A stretch of DNA of 64,000 bases from Ochotona curzoniae (GCF_017591425.1 NW_024465886.1:124001-188000), one strand, 5' to 3'. Shown: positions 31,986 through 44,364, numbered from the stretch's first letter. The notes: generated from the letters alone by a model not told the origin. Translations and numbers: made by a program.

Positions 31986-34900
31986 AGACCCTGCAAATCC
32001 TAAGGTTCAAGGTCACTTGAAGAGCTTTGATTAAAATTTTCTGAGTGAAATTTGTACCTCCCTAATAATATTAATTTTGTCACTTTCCTTGAATTTTAGG
32101 ACTCCTTTTTTTTTTAAATTGTGAAAATCTGAGCAGTGGTCCTATCACCCCTCCGGCTCAGAGCTCAACATTGTGCGAGCTGTCAGTCAAGTGGAATCCT
32201 AGGAACACCAACTGGCCCCACTTGGCAGTGACACCGAGTGTAGACGGAGTAACCACGCTGTGCACCTGTCTTCTCGGACAGCCCGACGGAATCTGAAAGA
32301 TAGCTTCCTCATTTTTCCTACACATCCTCTTCGCTGTCTCACTCAGCAAATACAAATTTCACCTAAGGGAAACTGATAAGCAGAGGCTCTTTCATTCAGC
32401 ATAAAATTCATCCACAAGAATCTGCTGTTTGTTTGTTCCTAATAAATCCCTAATGCACTCATTAAGCCACAGGGTCTTATTCAGTGTCTTAACTTGAGCC
32501 TTTTAAGGAAATGAGGTGTACTCGTGTACCTCAGTGTTGAAAACGCAATGTGGCACAAAGCAGCCCTGGATATAGAAATATGTAGAACGCACTTTTGTTT
32601 TTAACTACAACAAAAATGGTGACTATTATGAGGTGGGAAGACAGGAAAGAAACACTCCCTCTCCACAGAAACATTGTTTCTTGGCCTCTTCCCCACAGAG
32701 GCACCCTCGGACTTCATCCAGCAGCTGAAATGGGTGGAGTGCCTCTTTGCCAGTCGCCACAGCTTTAACACTACAAGACTTATCTTTTAGACACCTCAGC
32801 TCCTTCCATCCTTCCAGCCAATGGTGAAAGCGATGTTTAAAACGCCATCACCTTAATGTAATGAAGATCACTGCAAATTGGACTCAACCTCACTATCGGC
32901 TGAGTGTGTGATGCTGACCCCATCAGCATGTCCACAACTTCCCACAGTTTGTTTTTCGTGTCTCTCCAATGAACAAGGTACCTGGAGAAATGGAAGCAGA
33001 TGGGCTCAGGCCACTGCCACTGGCAAGCCCTCCTTTGCCTGAAAAGGACTGCATCTTACCTCTAGTTTGCTCTCTGTAATTTATTTTGTTTTGTTTCCCA
33101 TTATTTTGACTCATATTGTTAGTGAATTTCAGTTTCAATCTTTTGTTTGGGTTTTTCACCTTGCGTTTCATGCATACTTTGTTTCCAAATGCAAACATAA
33201 GGACAAGTTCTGAAACTTTATGACTCATAAGTGTACTACGCTCTGCCCCTCCACACCTCCAGCTCACCCAGAGTGCTCCACACCAAGGGAGGAACCTCCC
33301 GCGGCTCACGCCAGTAATTGACGCTCATCAACTTGCTCAGATTAATGGAAAGCATAATGCACAAAGAATCTGTTCGCCAGAGGATCATTATTGGCATTCC
33401 TTAGAGATGCACAGAACTAGCCTGATGGCTGCTACTCCAAAAACAGCGGCTGTGTTTTACAATCTTTCCTGACAGTCCATGAATAAGGTCTGTTAGACAC
33501 TAGACTATGAACACCTCACTGACAACACGACAGAAACAGCTCTGGATGCAGGTGCCTGCTGCGCTGCTTCCACCAGCCAATGGTAGCGGTTTCTTGGAGC
33601 AGTAGAAACTTTTACAACATGAAGCAGTTCCAGGAAGGAATCTGAGTGGGCTGACAATTCACGCATCCTCGGGAGGAGGCCTGGAGATGGCCTCTTGCCT
33701 TTCTACCCAGAGTTTTGTTCTCCTAACATTCTAAACACTGTTATTCTCACATCTCAGAAACAAACAAGATGTTTGGTGCCTCTGCCCACAGCTTCTCTTC
33801 AAACTGCTTTAAACTTTCTTCTAGATAACTCTTAAGGCAGGGACACAAGTTTAAGTTTAAGCTTCTTTATTCACATTAATTCTTTGAAGCCCATATCAGT
33901 TATAGAGTAAGCATAGCTGGCATTCAAGAAAACTTCCAAGCCAAATACAGCCTTGGGGCTGAAAGACAACACTATCTGCTCTTCAGAGTGACAAGGAAGG
34001 ATCAATCCTTGACCTTAAGTGAACTACTCCCCATCCCCGTAAACATTAAAGTCTGGCAGCTGCGTGTTTGCGTGATAAACCCCACCCCCTCAACCACATG
34101 CCATGTTTGTAGGAACTCAAGGACGCTTCCTGTTTGAGGCCGTGACCCAAGGCCTGAAATGATTCCTTAGGCTGAGTTAGATCAACAATACCCGCTTGTG
34201 GGGCTGGCTCTCCAACAGTACTTTTTCTTAAACAATTTTTGCTGTACCTGCCACCCCACATTCAGAAAGCAAACCTGGGAAAAGAGCAGCAAGAAAGCTG
34301 AGTGAGCTCGCTGGGCTCAAACGCCCCTGCTTGGCCTGCTGACTGTTGGCCCAGCTGGCCCTCCAATGCCCGTCTGTCTGCGCCCAACTCCCCTCACTCA
34401 CACGTGTGACTTCAGGAAGTCTGTGCAACAACACCTGAGAGACAGCGAAGTGTCTCCACAGCACACACTTTGCATGAATGTTCTGAAAAACTTGTGTGTA
34501 GGATTTTAAAGTGTTCTCTCTAGCAGCACTGGGTGAAACAGAGAATTACAATGATAAGCGGTGACCTCCCTTACACGTAAAAAAATCAAACATCCAGGAC
34601 TGTCAGAAAAGGAGAGAGAACTGTGCACGAACTATCGAAAAGCCGCACAGAGGCAGAGGCGTCACAGGGGTCAACTCATCTTGAAGAAGGTGTTTCCCTG
34701 GTTAGCTCATTCAGAAAGGGCAACTGAACTCATTTAAACCAAAATAGCCAACCCAGAACAGAAACAGATCATCTGTTTTTATCCACATAATTACTAGGAT
34801 AATTACCACTCCTCCTCTTAGTTGATTGACATGTACTTTTACATATGCATATACTTTTGCATTAATGAACAAGTGCAGCCTAAGGTCAATATTTATGGTC

Positions 34901-35400
34901 GGACACTTTCCAGAGGCAAGAAGAGATAAGAAAACAAAGGCTGTGTTTCAAATCCAAGCTGTTCATTTTCATGATATGAAATGTAAGAAAACCTGTTAAA
35001 AAAAAAAAATCTATGCTGTTAATTATACTTACATTGAGTGAGCTCTTTAAATATGGTAAGAACCTCTTTATTAGAAAATAACAACAAAATAATAGATTGA
35101 TAAATGAACAAAAGTTCATACTATGATTTCATTTCAAGCTACTTGTAAGGATAACACAAGACTGACAAATGCCCTTCTCCACATCTGTGAAAACCTGAAG
35201 GAACTTCCAGCATTCTCAGGGTATCCGAAGCTGTTCCTGCTATTCCAGTATGACTCTACACACAGGCTCACGCAAGGAGCCAAGCAATTAGAGCCCGCAG
35301 GAAGAAGCCTTCCCCCAGCCTTGGCCCTTGGCTGAGCCATCCCGAGAACTCCTCCAGGAGTTCCTGCCGGTGAAGCTGCAGAATCAGTGAGCAGCCCACC
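31986..35400. other. 3.4 kb of mostly single-copy sequence
   Basis: The longest stretch here without a SINE. No LINE, LTR or tandem repeat is recognised. The frame at 32923-33309 minus (128 codons) has no domain. Confidence 0.5.
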
Positions 35401-35404
35401 AAGG

Positions 35405-35735
35405 GTGGGAGGTTGGCATAGCAGTTGGAAATCCGCCTAGGACAGCGGCCCAGACAGGACCTGGGATTCCAGCTTTCTGCAGCGTGCACCCAGGGAGGCT
35501 GCCGGTGATGGGACAAATGCTCGGTCCCTCTCGTCCAAAATGAGACCTGCAGTGAGTTCATGGACTTCGTCCTGCCCCAGCTATGGGACAGTTAGGGAGA
35601 GAACCAGCAGATGGAAGATCTCTCATTCTCTCTCGCTCTCTCCTTTTCTCAACATCTCTCCCTCTCTCCCTCCCTCTCTCCTTTCCTCTGAATCTCTCCA
35701 AACCACCTGTCAAATAAAATAAAAATAAATGAATA
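35405..35735 (+). mobile_element. C-SINE with enlarged CT tract
   Basis: Head-like GTTGGCATAGCAGTTGG, then GAACCAGCAGATGGAAGATC, about 90 bp of CT-rich sequence (CTCTCGCTCTCTCC..), and CCTGTCAAATAAAATAAAAA. Confidence 0.85.
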
Positions 35736-36545
35736 AACAAATGGATAAAGTAAGCTTCGGAGTTTTCTCCAAAATAACGCCCTCAAAATAAAGAATCAGG
35801 AGAAGTCAAGTTTGAAATAAACAGCCGTGATGAGAATGAGGCAGTTAGAACATACTGACCCCAGTTACGTCTGAAGTTCCTCCTTCACTCCAGTCAGTTT
35901 TTGAACTGAGCTTGAAGACCTGATTTTGTTAAATCACATTTTTAAAGATAATATAGAAATCTGTTTTTATATTTGCTGACTTATAAATATTTGCAACAAA
36001 GTTAATTTTGCAAAGCACCATTCTGAGAAATCAAAACACATCTGTGGAAACAGTAACCGGTTGTGGGATGTGTCAACTGCACACAGCTGTGCCTGGTACT
36101 TGCCCAGCCACCAGCACTCCACAGCCCTGAAAGTCGTGGGCATTGCAAGGTGACTTGGCCAAACCTCAGTCATCAAATCCCCATGAATTTTATCAGCTTA
36201 TTGTTTTGTAGATATTTTCCAGTCAAAAACTTTTATTATAACTTACAGTACCAGGAATGTAGGAAACAGAGTTCTAAAGGAGGCTTTCATGCTTATTATA
36301 ACATGAAGTTCAAAAAAAGAAAAGTCCATTTAAATACTAAAAATTACGTATGCAATCTAGAACTTACAGAAAGTGAAAAACGAATGTTCTCTTTTCCCAA
36401 ACTTTGCTTATTCTCCTAATCAACAGCTTACAGAGGTCAGTCCCGCCCCTGTGTGACGTTAGGCAATCCCTTAGCAGTCAGCAGGCTAGGGTATAGCCAT
36501 GATCGCAAGCTTATCAACGTGCACTATTCCATAATAATTTTTAAG
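35736..36545. other. AT-rich single-copy sequence
   Basis: No repeat family is recognised. The frame at 36063-36419 (118 codons) has no domain. Confidence 0.45.
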
Positions 36546-36549
36546 AAGG

Positions 36550-36961
36550 TACAATTGGGAGAGGAGTGAACAAACATCATATGCTCTCTCTGAGATAAGG
36601 CATCATTCATGCAAAACACAAAAATAGATATATAGGTAAACATGTATAGATGCACAGTGGGAAGCGAAGATACAATGCAATATGCACCTCCACCCCCAAA
36701 TCGAGGGAGGACTCACAACGACATTGTGACATCTACCTTGACAACACGATACTAGATTTTCTACCATTGCCTAGACCTACAATGTCATGATATACTTAAA
36801 TAGCAGAATGTTGCACGTGTGACTGTAGCTGGAGGATTATACGATTACAATAATATGGGGGAAATAGTGGAGACGAAGAGCATGGGAAGGAGGAAGCAGA
36901 GGTGGAGCAGGAATCCCTACACCTGCAAAGCCGGATCATGGAAAATAACAATTAAAAAAAA
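36550..36961 (+). mobile_element. probable L1 3' end with poly(A)
   Basis: The 3' part ATGGGGGAAATAGTGGAG..GGAATCCCTACACCTGCAAA..CATGGAAAATAACAATTAAA shares its order of words with 44365-44470, and both end in A runs. This fits a lagomorph L1 3' UTR. The left boundary is uncertain. Confidence 0.55.
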
Positions 36962-37446
36962 AAAGTGGATGACTTGAATTTCATACTATTGTATTAAGTC
37001 TTGCGTAATAGCCAAGCTAAAAGAAGTTCTCGAAAGTCAACAAAGTCATTAATGAACCAGAATGTCAAGAGGTGCGAGCTGCTGTGTTGATTTTCTGTTA
37101 GACACAAATATCTACGGAAAATAATTCTTCAGGAAAAAAATGTCTAACAGCCAAATGCATAGTCACTGAGAACTAGGGGTGTACAATTTACCCAGACATG
37201 GGGGCCAGCCAGCAGGGAAGGCTTCTTGGAGCCGGACGACCGTGTGCAAGTGGTACGACTCCACCCTTCACAAACAGCAGCTTCATTATCCCCTGGGGTC
37301 CGCCGGAACGCTCTCAGGGTTCTGAGGACTGGGAGGCACTGTTCAAAGGAAGCTAAAGGAAAGGGCTCTTACGCCCAGCCTAAATCATTCTAACGGGTTT
37401 GAGTCATTCAGTTTCTTTCCTAGATCTCTACGTTAAAATATGCTCT

Positions 37447-37473
37447 GTGTGTGTGTGAGAGAGAGAGAGAGAT
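37447..37473. repeat. (GT)n(GA)n microsatellite
   Basis: GTGTGTGTGTG passes directly into AGAGAGAGAGAGAG. Confidence 0.9.
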
Positions 37474-37504
37474 TCTGCTTTCAAAATAAGAAGCTCTCCT
37501 TTGT

Positions 37505-37630
37505 AGCAGGATGATTTGGGGTAACTCCCTTAACCCCTTTGAACCTTGACTTATCTTTCTAGAAAGAATGACATTATTTGCTTTTCAGAACTATTGTAAG
37601 ATTAAAAGAGGACTTAAACACAATAAAGCT
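37505..37630 (-). mobile_element. MIR
   Basis: GGGTAACTCCCTTAACCCCT, TTGAACCTTGACTTATCTTT and GAACTATTGTAAGATTAAAA follow the reversed MIR core (..TTAACCTCTCTGAGCCTCAG.. and ..GTGAGGATTAAATGAG..). Confidence 0.75.
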
Positions 37631-38055
37631 TAAACAAGAATGACTTTTGGATAAAAACTGTTAACAATTTATTAAAATGCGGGCCACAAAGATGAGTTGG
37701 CAAGAGAAATCAACAAGCAAGTTTGAAAACACTCCAGTCTTCCCTGTTATGGCTTGAGGCTCAAGGAGAATACATGCAACGAGGGCAGGGAAGCACACGG
37801 GAGCTGGATCAGGTCCTTACAGAACTGAAACTCCAGGGGAAAACAAGGAGGAGAGCTCTGCCAGCAAATGCCTGCGCACCGGAAGCCAGGGCCGCGCCTG
37901 TTCTGGCAGAGGTGAAGTCACAGGGTGACACCTGTTTGAGGAAGAGGTGGTTTTGCCTGTGAATTCTGTTTCCTTTCATAGCCGTGACTTTAAAAAAAAA
38001 TATGGCAAGTCACATTGTAAAGTCTTCTTTCTCAATTCGTGGGATGTTCGAGATT
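37631..38055. other. single-copy sequence
   Basis: No element is recognised. Confidence 0.45.
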
Positions 38056-38059
38056 TTTT

Positions 38060-38215
38060 AAATTGAAGTCCATTGTTAAGAATGGGTGGTTAGAACTCCT
38101 ACATGCTACAGATGAATAAGCTTGAGTCCACAAAGACCAAGTTAAGTAACCAAGTCAGAGCAGGGCCAAAACATGAAGTCATCTGTTATGCTCTTCCTGC
38201 TTTGCATGACCTGCA
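38060..38215 (+). mobile_element. MIR
   Basis: ACAGATGAATAAGCTTGAGT, AGTTAAGTAACCAAGTCAGA, GCAGGGCCAAAACATGAAGT and TTATGCTCTTCCTGCTTTGC keep the order of the MIR core and 3' half. Confidence 0.6.
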
Positions 38216-38915
38216 AGTTCTCTTTTTCTGAGTCACCTGGAAATACCCTTTAAGCATTGAATGTCTCTACTAGACAAAGAAAAAATTCAAATTACAGTTG
38301 AAAAATGTCTAAAATAATCTGGATTTATATTTTTCCATGGCCTTTTTCCTTTTGCCTTTTTCCACTCTGCTTTTTCCCTCTGGAGATTTTAATCTCTACT
38401 AGAGCACAAAGCTTTCTTGAACTGCTAATTTATTGCCTCACAAGCAAATTCAAATATTCCAGACTAACAACTTCCCTCATTTGTTGATTCATTTGTTTGT
38501 TCGTTCCTTCCTTCCTCCATATTTCTTCCTTTCCTGGTTTTCATGTGGCTTCCTAAGACCCTGGGCTTAGACTTAGCAGACCCAGCTTGACCAAGGATTC
38601 TCTGGTGACCAAGTGTGGCAAAGAGCTGAAGCAGCACTAGGAATGTGGCCGTTTCAGCAGGATTTTGATACAGATGAACAACTAACAGGGCCTCCCTAAC
38701 GCCTCGGCTCGATGGGTCCATTTCCCAGCAGCCTACAGGAGAGTCAAAATTACAGTCAGGAAAACACAAAAGGAAAGCACAAGAGGGAAGAAGGAGTCAG
38801 GCAATATTTCCTATACACTTACAACGTGGGCTGACATAAAAGAACACAGTTTATGAAACGATGCAGTGATGGCATTTTCTTTACATGGTTTTCATTCAGT
38901 AGCTACAGAAAACCT
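38216..38915. other. single-copy sequence
   Basis: Includes short TTTGTTTGTTCGTTCCTTCC near 38491. No element or gene is recognised. Confidence 0.45.
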
Positions 38916-38919
38916 CAAT

Positions 38920-39115
38920 CAAATGAAGGTTTAATAATATCTACTAGGGAGTCTTATCTGAAATATTTAATTTTACGTAATCATCACAACAGCCCTACAA
39001 TCATGCTTTTAGTAACCCTGCTCTTACAATTTTTTTTTAAAAAATTGTCCAAAAATTTAAGTTTGCTCAAGATCACGCAGATAGTATGTGGTGGAACTTG
39101 ACTTAGGAAACATGT
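38920..39115 (+). mobile_element. MIR
   Basis: TAATCATCACAACAGCCCTA, then GTTTGCTCAAGATCACGCAG and ATAGTATGTGGTGGAACTTG match the MIR core order (..TCCTCACAACAACCCTATGA.. and ..TTGCCCAAGGTCACACAGCT..). Confidence 0.8.
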
Positions 39116-39164
39116 CTGTCACATGCCGTGGTCCCTAAATGTCCTTGTAGCCCAAGAACAGACA

Positions 39165-39280
39165 TTTTAAAACTTTTTCTGTGTCTCTATTTCCCTCTGC
39201 CTCCTTCTGTCTCTCTCTCTCTCACTCTCTTTCTCTCTCTCTCCTTTTGTCCCTCCATCCCTCTTTCCCTTCAGATAAAA
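39165..39280 (+). repeat. CT-rich tract, possible SINE tail remnant
   Basis: CTCTCTCTCTCTCACTCTCT and similar, followed by TTCAGATAAAAAAAAACACA. This looks like the CT tract and A-rich tail of a forward SINE, but no body is recognisable upstream. Confidence 0.55.
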
Positions 39281-39404
39281 AAAAACACAAACTATCAAGA
39301 AATAAAAAGTAACATGTTAGATATCAGTCAGGAACAGGGAGGAGAGCTCTCTCTTCGCTTATTGGAAGTTGGGATGCTGGGAGTTTTACCTGGATTCTAA
39401 TTTC

Positions 39405-39745
39405 TGCAGTTCATCAGGTTTTCCCACAGAGTTGGCCCTCCTGAGTCTCTCACCCACACCCACACCTTGGATCTCTGCAGATTCACGGCACTGACCGCAA
39501 TCCCCTCTCCGCTCCTGGCCTCCGGTCAGCACTCCCCGTCATCCGACCTGCCCAGCTGGGATCTGCTGTCCTTATCTCTGTGGGTGCTGACAGCTCCGAG
39601 GGCCCACTCTGCACACTGCATGACCCTAGGGCAAGAGTAAGTGTCGAGATGACAACAAGCAGCAGTGATGAGGAAAGGGGCTTGCGGATGGAAGATCTCT
39701 CCCTCTGTAATTCTTGCTTTTGAATAAATAAATACATCTTGAAAA
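39405..39745 (+). mobile_element. diverged C-SINE (only the tail is secure)
   Basis: The 3' end GGATGGAAGATCTCTCCCTC and TTGAATAAATAAATACATCT (39684-39741) is a clear SINE tail. The upstream part is GC-rich and only loosely SINE-like. Confidence 0.5.
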
Positions 39746-40319
39746 AAATAATAAAAAGAACAACTGACGTGAGACAGAAAGCAGCGCCAAGCCCGGTTAC
39801 AAAGTTGAATGAGGAGAACCTGACTGATAAGCTGGCAGACTCTGAGCTGCCACTGGTGAGGCCTGGGTCCCAGCTACCATGTGATTGGACTTTGGCTAAG
39901 CAGATGCTGATCAATGTCCAAGGAATTTCTCTAAGTGTCTTCCTTTGTTCAACTATGTGGAATTCTCACTTTTGTTCTTCAGCCCCTCTCAGAGAGTAAA
40001 ATAGAAATATCAAGCAATTGGTTAGAATTGCGAGACTAGAATTTATAAAACTGGTCTACATGAGATTATCCACATTAAGTTGTGATTCAATTCCATGAAG
40101 CCAGATGAATACAGATGAATAGCAGAGACAAAAATCAGAATTTATCAACACAAACTTGGATGCATTTATATCCTGTTCAATAAATGTTAGAGACAGCCAG
40201 GAACGTGGACTAAGCTAGGATACAACAAACTGAACTAAAATTCAAAATGCAGTGACCCGGGCTAAAGTCCCAGGTCACTAAGTGGAAGTTAAATTGTTAC
40301 CTGACATTCCCGAGACATC
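39746..40319. other. single-copy sequence
   Basis: No element is recognised. Confidence 0.45.
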
Positions 40320-40348
40320 GAGAGAGAGAGAAAGAGAGAGAGAGAGAA

Positions 40349-40395
<47 letters not shown>
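40320..40395 (+). repeat. (GA)n homopurine microsatellite
   Basis: 76 bp of GA repeats with occasional AAAG interruptions, entirely purine on the plus strand. It could form triplex (H-) DNA. Confidence 0.95.
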
Positions 40396-40479
40396 ATAGC
40401 CAGATTTCCCAAATAGGCCAATCTAACTGGCATAATAAGTGAAGATTCCTCTACCTGAATGCATTAACTATGGCATTTT

Positions 40480-41515
40480 TCTGTTGTCCTGTCTCCCTTT
40501 CTCTGGCTTACAAGTTAACTGCAATAAGCTGCTGTGAGCATAGATGTACAGCTATCTCCTTGAGATCCTGCTTTCATTCATCCGGATATATTCTCGGACA
40601 CAGAAGTACTGGTTCACATGGCAACCATAATTTTTGGAAGAAATGGCATATTGTTTTCCACAAGGCCTTATGCCATTTCACATTCCTGCCAATAGTTCAC
40701 AAGGATTCCAATTTTTTCACACCATTGCCAACACCTGCTGTTTCCTGTTTTGTAGAAAACAGACCTAATGGATGTGAAGTAGGATCTCGTGGTTTTGATT
40801 TGCCTTTTGCTGATAGAAGAGTCGCTGAGTATCTTTTCGTGCGCTTATTGGTCCACTGTCTATCTCCACGAATAAAATGTTATTCGAGTCCAATGCCTGC
40901 TTTTGAATCAGGTTAATTGCTGTTGTTAAGTTGTAGGGGTTCTTCATATGTTCTGGATACTCACCCTTATCAGACACATAATTTGAAAACACTTTTCCCA
41001 TTCTGAAGGTTATATTTTAATTGTATTGTTTTCTTTTCTTTTTTTTTTTAAAGATTTATTTTTATTATTTTTTCATTGGAAAGGCGGATATACAGAGAGG
41101 AGATACAGAGAGGAAGATCTTCCGTCCGATGATTCACTCCCCAAGTGAGCGCAATGGGCTGATGCTATGCCGATCCGAAGCCAGGAGCCTCTTCCGGGTC
41201 TCCCACATGGGTGCAGGTTCCCAAAGCTTTGGGCTGTCCTCGACTGCTTTCCCGGGCCACAGGCAGGGAGCTGGAAGGGAAGCGGGGCTGCCGGGACTAG
41301 AACCGGCGCCCATATGGGATCCCGGGCGTGCAAGGCGAGGACCTTAACCACTTGCGCCACCGTGCCGGGCCCTGTATTGTTTACTTTGATGAATATATTT
41401 TTATTGTGATATATCCCAGCTTACGTATGTTTAAAATTTTTCTATCTTTGCCTTTTTTATATCACATCTGAGAAACTGCTATAAACTGTCATGAAGCTAT
41501 AGTTTGCTAATTTAA
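40480..41515 (-). mobile_element. ancient L1 fragment (ORF2 3' region), split by a SINE
   Basis: On the plus strand the words run in antisense L1 order: CCATTTCACATTCCTGCCAA, CACCATTGCCAACACCTGCT, GTGGTTTTGATTTGCCTTTT, GAGTATCTTTTCGTGCGCTT, GTTCTGGATACTCACCCTTA. After the SINE, CATCTGAGAAACTGC..AAACTGTCATGAAGC continues it. Frames are broken by indels, so this is a dead L1M-type copy. Confidence 0.88.
41022..41382 (-). mobile_element. young C-SINE inside the L1
   Basis: The SINE spans about 41032-41372 with complete modules and a head ending CGTGCCGGGCC. TGTATTGTTT occurs at 41022-41031 and 41373-41382 as a 10-bp target-site duplication. It closely resembles the SINE at 15416-15750. Confidence 0.97.
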
Positions 41516-41529
41516 AAAAATTCATTAGT

Positions 41530-41780
41530 TACAACCTATACCACAGAATTCACCTATAACGTTACATGTAGTTCAATGATTCTCATTAAATTGTTACAGT
41601 GATATAAACATCATCACACTCCAGTGTGCTCATCACTCCAAAATGATTCTTGTGCTAAGTGCAGTCTTTCTTACTACTCTCCCCGTTTCCAAACCATCAA
41701 GATTCGTTTACCCACTTATCTGTGCCAGACGAAATTTTAAAATTCTCTTTCTTTAGAAAACTAGCATGTCACAGAATTGA
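41530..41780 (-). mobile_element. possible L1M 3' UTR fragment
   Basis: CAGAATTCACCTATAACGTT, TACATGTAGTTCAATGATTC, AAACATCATCACACTCCAGT and TACTCTCCCCGTTTCC loosely follow a known ancient L1 3' UTR order in reverse. It could belong to the same insertion as 40480-41515. Confidence 0.4.
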
Positions 41781-43040
41781 GACTCGGAGGAAAAACATGT
41801 CATTAACCCCCCTCTCCTCCACATTGCGTGTTATGTATTCTCTACAGATTTTTTTTTTCTCATCAAGTTTTATATCTTATTTTATTTTTATCATAATCTC
41901 GGTCAGAAACAAATTTATCAATTGCCCTGCTGGCAAGTGGCACACTTCAACTATGAATTAGAATGCTATTTAGTTTCTAGAATGTATCTTCCATCGTGAA
42001 TCTGATTTCCTTCCCAAATAAGGCATGACACTTCTAGCACAGCCCCCAGGTGAGCTGTGTGCCTGGCGTGAGCCACAGCCAACTGGCACAAGCCACACAG
42101 GCTCCCAGGTCGCTTGGATCCGATGCTGCTCCCTCTCAAGCCAACACTGAGAGCTCACAGTTCAGTCGCAGGTACAGGTGCTCTGCACACAAACCTCCTC
42201 CACTTGAGGAATTCAGCTGAGTTTTAAATACGGAATTATAATTCAATGCAAATTATAAGGAATTCCTGGAGATCTTGGTATGTGGAGGTGCACTTCCATG
42301 CTACTGTTTATGATAGGTGCCTTCCCAAATGAGAGTTGTTTAAAAATACATAATATACATATTTTAACATATATATATACACATATGTATATAATGTTGA
42401 GAGAGAAAGAGCTAAGTATTCTCATTTGTTTTGATAAATAATTAATGCCTCTGATACTTGGATCAACATCAGAAAACCATGATTGGAATAAATGTACATT
42501 TATAAAACCATAGAGATAGGTTTTAATCCCAATTTCCTAAAACAAAAGGGTCAAATTCTATGCTGTGTGGTTTCTTCTTTTTTCTGTCTTTTTTTTAAAT
42601 AAAGATTTAAGTCTGATTAAGAATTTTGTATTGTATAGTCCATATGAAATGCACATCGCCTGAGCGAGTTTCAATTGAGGACGATGCCTTTCATACAGTG
42701 AAACAACATTTCAATGTCAGAATTATGATTTCAATCTACCACACCAAAGCCATTTCAGCAGGCATTATTACACGGCAGGTCACATCAACAATGTGCTCAA
42801 TTCAAAGGATGCCAAGATGCCAGGAACACATCCGTCTAACGGACACCAAGTCTCTAGACACAGAAAACATCTGCACTCGGATTCTAATGATTGTATCTTT
42901 TATTTGTTGGTCTTGATTGAGATTGATGGGCGAAGAAGTGCCTCGGGATGGTCCCCAAGAAGGAGGAGCTCACTGTAAGAGAAGGAAGCAATGAGAAGAA
43001 TGTCTGGAAGAGTCTGAGCGGTGTTTATAAGTGAGATGGC
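41781..43040. other. single-copy sequence with an AT tract
   Basis: Holds an imperfect ATATATATATAC tract near 42350-42395. A few words near 41989-42010 recall a SINE but do not continue. No gene is seen. Confidence 0.45.
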
Positions 43041-43043
43041 TAA

Positions 43044-43157
43044 GCTCAGTGCGTCAATGTTGCGGGTAGGCTGTGCTGGGCAGCCACGCCTGTTGCGATG
43101 GCTCAGTGCTTCAGTGTTGCGGGCAGGCTGTGCTGGGCAGCCACGCCTGTTGCGATG
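43044..43157. repeat. 57-bp tandem duplication
   Basis: Two adjacent 57-bp copies (43044-43100 and 43101-43157), both running from GCTCAGTGC to CCTGTTGCGATG. They differ at only a few positions. Confidence 0.97.
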
Positions 43158-43651
43158 GCGTAAGTCAGCTGCCCGTGTTCCAGGCCGGGCAAGAGCATCA
43201 CTTCAGGGGAGTTCTTCCTTCTCTCCTTCCACACGGATTCTGAGAAGGAACTGCCAGAACACTGCAGAGACGAGCTACCAGGGGACAGCGAAAAGCTGCC
43301 TGCTTTGGCTTCTTTAGTTGTCTCTCTGTGAGGTCCTTGGCAGCAAAATTGGCAACATTTCCTCACTGCTGTCTACCAGGACACTTTTTATAACAGCTAA
43401 AAGAAAGTCAAACCTTACAACATAGATTTTTTATGTGTCATTGATACTTAAAATGGAAACTCTAAGCTCATCAAGGGAACAACTGTCAAAAGCAAAAATT
43501 CTTACACATTTATGCAGAAGAGTGACCTGTAGGTGACAGGTGAAGTAGTACTGGAGTTATTATCTATATTTTAAAAATCTCTTACTCAGGAGAGAGATAA
43601 CTTGCTAAGAAGCAATAAAAATTTGTGTTAACCATATGATTTAGTAAGTTT
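43158..43651. other. single-copy sequence
   Basis: No element is recognised. Confidence 0.45.
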
Positions 43652-43983
43652 GCTATTTAAGGTTTAGTTATTTTCATTGGAAAGGCAGATCTATAGAGAG
43701 AAGGAGAGACAAAGATCTTCCATCTGCTGGTTAACTCTGCAATGGCCGCAATGGCTATAGCTGAGCCAATCCGAAGCCAGGAGCCAGGAGCCTCCTCTGG
43801 GTCTCCCACGTGAGTACAGGGTTCCATGACTTTGGGCCGTCCTTTATTGCTTTCCCACCCCCAAAGCAGGGAGCTGGATGGGAAGTGGACCAGCCGAGAC
43901 ATGAACCAGCGCCCATATGGGATCCTGGAAGATGCAAGGTGAAGATCTAGCCAGTAGGCCATCATGCTGGGCCCTAGCTATTT
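43652..43983 (-). mobile_element. C-SINE, full length
   Basis: SINE from AAGGTTTAGTTATTTTCATT to CATGCTGGGCCC (about 43659-43974). GCTATTT at 43652-43658 and 43977-43983 may be a short target-site duplication. Confidence 0.92.
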
Positions 43984-44360
43984 GTTTAAATCTTTGATTC
44001 GGTGTCCATTATTTCTGTACTTACTTTAATTATTGTCAGGTAAAAAGTTAATTCCTAATGATGCAAGGATATGAAAAGAAAAAGGATTTCATTACTTTTT
44101 CTACTAAATCATAGTACTCATTTTTTTTAAAACAAATGCCAGAATTACATAAAGCCTTTTGTCATCATATTATATTCTCTAGATCACTTCAAAATCCATT
44201 ACAATTCATGACTTTATCTTTTTCCTCTTATTTGGCTGATGAAGACCTAGCTCTATAGGATTCAAAGAAATGTCAACTGTCTTTTCCATTATTAAACAAT
44301 GCATGGATTATCTTCTATCTCAGAGTTTGTTGTGGAAATTGCTGCAGGACTACACTCTTG
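43984..44360. other. AT-rich single-copy sequence
   Basis: No element is recognised. The left edge of the following L1 end may reach into it. Confidence 0.45.
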
Positions 44361-44364
44361 TAAT

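Noticed and set aside
40470..40916. 148-codon plus-strand frame
   Set aside because: It is antisense to a dead L1 ORF2 fragment.
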